The notes beneath the pieces were generated by a model that saw only the letters and a list, made by a program, of their open reading frames with translations, was not told the origin of the DNA and ran no database searches. DNA of 64,000 nucleotides, from contig OZ014411.1 in NCBI GenBank assembly GCA_963965975.1, positions 20,364,446 to 20,428,445 of the forward strand, written 5' to 3'. Positions 59,101-64,000 of the stretch are shown here, one piece after another. The DNA comes from Xestospongia bergquistia. Taxonomy: Eukaryota; Porifera; Demospongiae; Haplosclerida; Petrosiidae. Every line of letters starts with the position of its first letter. Position 1 is the first letter of the stretch. Both the position numbers and the translations under genes were made by a program.

Positions 59101-60918
59101 TATTTTCTCATCATCACTCTTATCTTTAAGTCACATGTCAGTAAAGGAGCATTGCAGTCAAGTTAGTGTGTTTGCTGGACGTAATCCTTTGGTAAGTATA
59201 ACTTAGTTTGAATGATCTTTTGTCAATTTGTTGTCCATTATACTTATACCACACTCTGTCTGTATTGTATCATACTTACATCATATTCATACTTCATTTT
59301 TTCTTAGGATCTTGCATATCCTCCATTAAGTGAAGACAGAATAAAAACTATATCTGAGAACCTCTTTATAGGTTAGTGTACAGTGTTAATGGATCTTAAG
59401 TATTGGTCATAGTCCAATTGTTATGGTTATATTGCAGATACAGTGTACTATGGTTTAAAACAAGCCTGAGAGCCACAGGCTCAAGAGTTGTTTATATCAT
59501 AGCATACCATATGAGCTATAGTTTCATGCAGGTTGGGTTATAACATATTGGGTTGACACCACAGAAGTTCAAAGTGATGTTACAGCACTAAATTTGTCTG
59601 CACTAAATTTGTATGCAGTGCTGTGATGCCACTTTATCAAGTCTGACCTCTTGTTAATACTTTGAATATCTTTGATATTATGTACATGTGTCTGAAATGT
59701 TAAGGTGACACACTTACCCTAGGGAAATTATCAACCAGTTACATACAGCAATTATATTGTTTAACAGGACACTTTTGTTTTGGTTGGTTTTAAAAAGCAA
59801 CCTGGTGTTATTACCAGTTAATGCTTTTGTTTTAGAGTACTGTCAACTACATAACATATTATCCTAATCTTATAACTATGTGCCATTCATATCTTATGAA
59901 ATATTCTGTTTTAAAAGAAAAGATTGACCCTTGCCTGAGATCTAGCTCTCTGTAAAACACATAAACTCCACCTTTCTTGTTTTGGAACCAACCACATCTT
60001 TAGAACCTGCTAAAAATAAGTCCAAACCTATAAACTCTCAGTGTCATTCATTACATCATGACCCTGATTTATCTGATGAAGTTAAGTGTCTGTAAAAATT
60101 AATTTGGTGTTATGATAAATAATTTAATGGATTCCTTCTTTCATCTGTTAGCATCTCAAAGATGAATTAGGAATTTAGTGGTTATTTGTAAGGTACAGGA
60201 AGTGCATAGATCTACTCCATTGCAAAATTAGGTTCTTATATTATAATTTAGGGTCTAAGGTATTGTATTAATTTCTCATTGATGTATGGACTTCCTGTTA
60301 ATGAACACCACCAACTATGAATATTGTGCTTGTATTTTGTAATTTGAATTATTGGCTATATTTTTTAACATTCTGACTTGTTAAGAAATTTATACATGTG
60401 TAATACATTATTAAATTTATATATGCATACATTAATGTATCCTAAACAGTTATTGAAAACTTACACAGGTTTTTCTTTGTTGTTACATGTACTTTCAAAT
60501 GTTAGTGTTATCAACCATACAAACTAATGCAATACTGTACATGTAAGAACAAAAATCCTGATGTCAAAATGATTCTAGCTATTGTGTTTAAATGTTTATT
60601 TTTTATGCAGGTATTCCAGATATTTTAAATACTGCCCCTGATAAACACAAACTACTCGATTTATTAGCTAATAGCAGTCACCAATGGTATGTCATTGGCA
60701 CGGCTTTAAGAGTTTCTGACGATGTTTTGAGTGGTTTGCAAAAGAGTCCAAAAACAGATAAAGTTAAACTCATTGAAGTAATGAACACCTGGTTGACTTC
60801 TCAGCCATCACCTATTACCTGGCAGACAGTGATCTCTGCTATTGAGGGTAATATCGTTGGAAACATAGCAAAGGCTAATGAAATACGTGACCATCTAGGT
60901 CTCCCCAGACGTCAATAA
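53093..60918 (+). CDS. Gene 2: ankyrin-Roc-COR-Death paralogue, spliced, initiation exon not found
   Basis: Span of eight exons listed below. Joined they read 978 codons and a stop with no frameshift. Same architecture as gene 1 but with fewer ankyrin exons: no A or B type, three C type. The Roc-COR exon has exactly the same length as in gene 1 and clear amino-acid identity along its length. No kinase domain was recognised upstream. A tandem duplicate of gene 1 with independent loss and gain of ankyrin exons. Confidence 0.8.
53564..53656 (+). CDS. Gene 2 exon 2: ankyrin repeat
   Basis: 31 codons, phase 0; acceptor tatttag, donor GAA|gtatgc. Reads DTLLLESLRKGNLKG and ends LSRGANVNIGDE. The LL.S.RKGNL start is typical of a first, capping ankyrin repeat, which is odd after a full repeat in exon 1. 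Alternative first exons could explain this. Confidence 0.78.
53657..54722 (+). other. Gene 2 intron 2 (1066 nt)
   Basis: The part from about 53990 to 54660 is repeated at about 55690-56290 (e.g. acaatgtctgacaattcact). The last ~120 nt match the sequence before C1 of gene 1. No coding sequence seen. Confidence 0.7.
54723..54821 (+). CDS. Gene 2 C-type ankyrin exon, copy 1
   Basis: Phase-0, 33 codons, begins NGQTALYIASKNGNNE and ends NSANPDIADK. Nearly identical to the C exons of gene 1; acceptor ttacatag, donor AAA|gtaagtag. Confidence 0.87.
54822..55240 (+). other. Gene 2 C-type intron (419 nt)
   Basis: Homologous to the 397-nt C introns of gene 1, with an extra 22 nt near the 3' end (cattaacaatcatttgttat region). 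No other feature. Confidence 0.7.
55241..55339 (+). CDS. Gene 2 C-type ankyrin exon, copy 2
   Basis: Phase-0, 33 codons: NGQTALYIASEKGNNE at the start (EK for KN) and NSANPDIADT at the end. Donor ACA|gtaagtag. Confidence 0.87.
55647..55688 (+). pseudogene. 5'-truncated C-type ankyrin exon remnant
   Basis: The last 14 codons of a C exon (LLLNNSANPDIADK) with an intact donor AAA|gtaagc. The first 57 nt are replaced by sequence matching the intron before the Roc exon (taggtaattctaattgttgt). The break gives aaaaag just before it, which lacks a pyrimidine tract, so use as an exon is doubtful, though it would stay in frame. Confidence 0.7.
56353..56370 (+). pseudogene. 3'-truncated C-type ankyrin exon remnant
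   Basis: Intact acceptor (tttacatag) and the first six codons NGQTAL, then an abrupt switch to C-intron sequence (taatttcagtcagtttcact). No donor; the complementary half of a deletion that removed the rest of an exon and the start of its intron. Confidence 0.7.
56624..56722 (+). CDS. Gene 2 C-type ankyrin exon, copy 3
   Basis: Phase-0, 33 codons: NGQTALYIASKNGNNE at the start and NNANPDIADN at the end. Acceptor tttacatag, donor AAT|gtaagttt. Confidence 0.87.
56723..57118 (+). other. Gene 2 intron before the Roc exon (396 nt)
   Basis: Homologous to 43790-44169. Ends in a run of T and ttttttag. No other feature. Confidence 0.7.
57119..59191 (+). CDS. Main exon of gene 2: last ankyrin repeats, Roc GTPase domain, COR-like domain
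   Basis: 2073 nt, 691 codons, phase 0 at both ends, the same length as its paralogue at 44170. Starts FGNTPLHVACQG. P-loop GNTGAGKS at nt 57353-57376, TTGI, DLAGHKEYY and VIGSRLDE are all retained. A codon lost after the P-loop (EFDTS against KFDDTS) and small changes near the C-terminus (LPLQEDHLQH against LSHSDLQH) balance out. COR motifs SWVVIDRAALLKEVNGILF and WCLWCPDP are conserved. All GTP-binding residues kept, so both copies appear under selection. Confidence 0.88.
59308..59371 (+). CDS. Linker exon of gene 2
   Basis: 64 nt, phase 0 in and phase 1 out; acceptor ttcttag, donor ATAG|gttagtg. Encodes DLAYPPLSEDRIKTISENL and two more residues, one codon shorter than the gene 1 exon. It joins directly in phase to the Death exon, without the microexons of gene 1. 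Confidence 0.8.
59372..60610 (+). other. Last intron of gene 2 (1239 nt)
   Basis: Much longer than the corresponding introns of gene 1. It holds a short direct repeat (gcactaaatttgt twice near 59585-59615), but no further exon I can support. No long open frame. Confidence 0.6.
60611..60918 (+). CDS. Death-domain terminal exon of gene 2
   Basis: 308 nt, phase 1 entry after tttatgcag, TAA at 60916-60918. Death fold: LLDLLANSSHQWYVIGTALR with the W..IG core, VMNTWLTSQPSPITWQTVI, and EIRDHLG at the end. Ends GLPRRQ. Role as in gene 1: homotypic recruitment of partners. The start of an open frame at 60592 is intronic. Confidence 0.85.
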
Positions 60919-61032
60919 TTAGCTAACTAAACTACCTTATATATGCTGTTATTGCTTTATAGTTTTAAAACATTTTTACATAATATGGTTATTGTTATGT
61001 AACTTTCCCTCTTGCTGCATTTAATTTTTGGT

Positions 61033-61048
61033 AATAAACATTAATAAA
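61033..61048 (+). promoter_or_regulatory. Polyadenylation signals of gene 2 (two AATAAA)
   Basis: AATAAA at 61033-61038 and 61043-61048, 115-130 nt after the stop and followed by a G-rich stretch (gtgggagggtaccaggg). Good position for 3' end formation. Confidence 0.6.
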
Positions 61049-61655
61049 AGTGGGAGGGTACCAGGGAGGAGTGTATACTTCAATTACAAAATAACCATTA
61101 GATAAATTTGGTTGCAATTGTCTTGTATGTAATAACTTAATATGTCAATAATCTAATAAAGTGGTTGATTATCTCAATGATCATTGTTCCATTGACTTAA
61201 CTATTTTCCTGATCTTTGTATTCATCAATATATTTATAAACAATATTAATATCTTATTACCAATGTGAGCAAATTCAGTCTAGGAAAAGAAAGAAAGAAA
61301 GAAGTAAATATCAAACGCATGATTATACACAATTGCTATTATTATTTTTATCATTCAGTGAACCAAAATTTTTGTATGTAATTATATGTACCTAATAATG
61401 AATATTACTATACCTTAGTAGTAGTGACAACACTGTTGACTGTTCCTCTAAAAACACTCTTTATTAATTATTGCTTTTAATTACTCCAGGGACATTGGTT
61501 GAGTAGAACAAATGCACCTGTAAAATCGTTATGACAACAATAACAGATAATATGTCACTGTATTACCAATACTAATGTCATTTCATACACTACAACTGTA
61601 ACTCTTCTATTCAGGCTAAATGGTAAGTTGTATATATATCACAAAGAGGTCATGT
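61049..61655. other. Downstream of gene 2, nothing recognised
   Basis: AT-rich, no coding potential seen. Contains a small GAAA run at about 61283-61302. Confidence 0.6.
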
Positions 61656-62188
61656 TCCTAAATTCTACCTCTTACATATTTTGCTGTTTTGTCCAGTAGA
61701 GGTACAAACTATACACTATAGTTATCAAAATAAAACAATGATAGAGATCATAAGTACAAACTATGAGAGTTCAACACCATGGTGATAGTAACTACATGTT
61801 TTGGTTAATGCAAACAAATTGGGATTTAGTGTAGGCAGTTAATGGTTATAGCTAGCACAAACAGACTTGTAGACTTGTATATAGTCACATTTGATATCTG
61901 TTGAATATTTTTGTGGCTTTTAAATTAAGGTAGCACTCAAAAAATATTCCCTCTATTATGTCACAGACAATACACAATGGTGAAATTCAACATTGCTATG
62001 ATCTAGGCAGTAGTAAGGTCAATAATTACCAGTCTTTCCTGAACAAAATCACAAGTTTTACCAAATATGTAAATTTGTATGTCATTAGACTCTCTCATAT
62101 TAGTGATGCATAAATAACATGTAGGTCTAGTTGTGAATGTACATACAGTTATGACTTAACCTTGTAAACATATCACATAAATTATATT

Positions 62189-62275
<87 letters not shown>

Positions 62276-62765
62276 CATATATCTATATACACAAAGTAAA
62301 TGTTCAATTATAACAGTGCATTAGAAAATTGATCCACACCATACCAGTGAGAACCACTACTTCTTGGAACCTTTTACATCATAGTCAATATCTTTAATGT
62401 GAAGGTATATATAATCAAGAGTGCATCATTATTTAATGTTGATAAGAATAGCAACCTTAATATATCTACTGTATGGATTAAACTAATATCATTGACAATA
62501 ATAATAATGTACCCTAATACCAGTTGAGAGACCAGTAAGAAGTCACAGCTCAAAGGATTAGTAATATCTGTATTAACTACAGTTCCAGCAGGTACATTAC
62601 CATTTTTACCAATCTGTGTTTAAAATATTATTCATCACATGTTGTGAACAATATTAAATTAATACTGATAAGGTATATAGAATTAATCAGGTACAGGTGA
62701 TGAGATATTACAAAATGTAAAGAAACTAATAGAGATATATATTATCAATTATACATACTAGAACT
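61656..62765. repeat. Duplicated 3' flank, copy 2
   Basis: Partner of 48400-49555 with moderate divergence. Homology ends near 62765, where the Ty3-like fragment begins, so the fragment's edge coincides with the edge of the duplicate. Confidence 0.8.
62193..62282. repeat. (TA)n microsatellite
   Basis: About 90 bp of TA repeats with scattered TACA interruptions, inside the copy 2 flank. Confidence 0.95.
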
Positions 62766-63020
62766 TAATGAAATTTAATCCTTCTTTCTCCAGTTGAGAG
62801 CACTTCCTTTTAGTCACAGTTAAAGTTGTCAATGAACATGCTACTGGATGGTCAGTGCCATCATCCGTTGTGAATGAGAGAACTGCCCCAGTACCATAGG
62901 CTGAAGTGTCACAAGTTATGTTTTGAATCATCATAATGTACAATAATGAGTCAACTTGTATAGCATTATTTGCTGTTTGAAATAGCAAATCTTGACTGGG
63001 GTTGTCTACCACTATTGTGA
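62758..63020 (-). pseudogene. Ty3/gypsy-like retrotransposon fragment (start of RNase H)
   Basis: On the minus strand an 84-codon open frame includes ITCDTSAYGTGAVLS, then DDGTDHPVAC, TLTVTKRKCSQLEKEG. This matches the RNase H region of Ty3/gypsy polyproteins (CDAS.YG.GAVLS...E.P.A..S..L...E..YSQ.EKE). Only this piece is present; there is no reverse transcriptase core, integrase or LTR, and the SLTT stretch departs from the usual SRTL. A dead fragment. Confidence 0.75.
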
Positions 63021-63690
63021 CTGTTTACAAAAGAAGTCATATAAAGAGGTAACTAACTAGGTAAAATACTAAAATCAAGTTAATCAACGATAGTAATTTA
63101 AAATGGTTATTGAACATCTCTCAACTTGGAATGAGCATTGACTAACATGACTAACATATATCTCATGAATGGTTCAGCAAATCTTAATGCAGTCAACTCA
63201 ATGGCTGGGTAGGTCACATCCAGGGTATACAACTAGTGGTGAGGGGTATAACTCTTGACAAACAATTCAGGTTTTTAGAATGGCTTCAGTCTCCAAACAT
63301 ATAGCCTAGCCAAAGTCTTCATTTTATTTGTGCCAGGATGGGTTTAACATAATTCCTGTAAGACATCTTGTCGGCATGATGTCAATATGACAAACAGAGA
63401 ACCCCACAGTATTTTGCCTAGTAGGACACTTAGTTCACACTGTTTTATGGAAAAAGGACACGTGTCTTCCTCATCCACACTAGCTGGTCAAATTGAAAAA
63501 GTATATCTTAAAACTTATAATAATATTGTATCTTAAACAGTTCATTCTCTTATAGTAACTGCATCTAATAATGTTGTATAGATGAAGTCATCTAAGATAT
63601 TTACTTATTTTCACTAAACAATAAGTGAAAATGGTTTGTGGTCAAGACTCAAGAGTGAATGGTCTACAATAGAGGTAATTATTATAATCT
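63021..63690. other. Spacer between the two Ty3-like fragments
   Basis: AT-rich, no coding sequence recognised. The first part (tcatataaagaggtaactaa) recurs near 63945, just after the second fragment. Confidence 0.5.
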
Positions 63691-63945
63691 TTCATTCTCT
63701 AGTTGAGAGCACTTCCTTTCAACCACAGTTAAAGTTGCCGATGGATATGCTACTGGACAGTCAGTGCTACCATCAATTCTGTGTGAGAGAACTGCCCCAG
63801 TACAATAGGTTGAAGTGTCACAAGTTATGTTTTGAGTCACAATAATGAACAATTGTAATTGTCAACTTGTATAGTATTATTTGCTGTTTCAAATACCAAA
63901 TCAAGACTGGCTGTCTACCACTATCATGATTGTTTACAAAAGAAG
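63691..63945 (-). pseudogene. Second Ty3/gypsy-like RNase H fragment
   Basis: Diverged copy of 62775-63040, about 920 bp further on. The minus strand still reads TQNITCDTSTYCTGAVLSHR and TLTVVERKCSQLE, but reading frames are broken. Two copies in the same orientation indicate a local tandem duplication rather than two insertions. Confidence 0.7.
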
Positions 63946-64000
63946 TCATATAAAAGGTAACCAAGCTGAAAAATTAGGTAAAAATAACTATAGTAATTTA

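Noticed and set aside
60152..60170. Possible decayed counterpart of the 33-nt microexon in gene 2 (tctgttag-CATCTCAAAGATGAA)
   Set aside because: Start resembles gene 1 (CATCTGAAAG), but in the required phase it hits a TGA at the fifth codon and has no donor. Too short to tell from chance.

Overview
The window looks like AT-rich animal DNA, most likely from an early-branching invertebrate. A demosponge such as Amphimedon is my best guess, from the ankyrin-Roc-COR-Death architecture, one 33-residue ankyrin repeat per 99-nt phase-0 exon, introns as short as 53 nt and abundant TACA/AT microsatellites. The species call is inference. Everything recognisable as host coding sequence is on the + strand. 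There are two spliced genes and no sign of bacterial features or RNA genes.

Gene 1 (107-47809, 5' end outside the window) is assembled from 18 exons. Eight ankyrin exons form four two-exon cassettes (A then B; A at 107, 8844, 13746, 32584; B at 7650, 12552, 31396, 39389). Four near-identical ankyrin exons (C1-C4) follow at an exact 496-bp period. A 2073-nt exon then carries the last ankyrin repeats, a Roc GTPase domain (GNTGAGKS, DLAGH) and a COR-like domain. Short linker exons, including 33-nt and 15-nt microexons, lead to a Death domain and a stop. All exon phases join without frameshift, giving 1231 codons plus stop in this window. The domain order matches the C-terminal half of DAPK1-type Roco proteins; no kinase is seen here.

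The striking part is the A-to-B intron of each cassette. It holds a tandem array of a ~640-bp unit: about 11, 5, 27 and 10 units, ~32 kb in all, half of the window. The unit is itself an internal duplication. Nearly every copy carries a TAG-NNG-GTAAGT motif, resembling a splice acceptor and donor separated by a variable triplet. The B-to-A introns (~1.09 kb) hold no array and are almost identical between cassettes.

From 47810 to 53092 is intergenic sequence with no gene I can support, apart from possible transposon remnants. Gene 2 (53093-60918) is a tandem paralogue of gene 1: two divergent ankyrin exons, three intact C-type exons plus two broken ones, a 2073-nt Roc-COR exon of equal length, one linker exon and a Death-domain exon. 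Its initiation exon was not found. The 3' flank of gene 1 (about 48400-49555) is repeated after gene 2 (about 61656-62765), so the duplication took the whole 3' region. The window ends with two tandem fragments of Ty3/gypsy-like RNase H sequence on the - strand.

By family knowledge, both proteins would be cytoplasmic GTP-binding signalling scaffolds: ankyrin repeats for ligand or partner binding, Roc-COR as a nucleotide-dependent dimerising switch, and Death for homotypic recruitment of cell-death or immune adaptors. The repeat-rich ankyrin part looks free to gain and lose repeats by unequal exchange.
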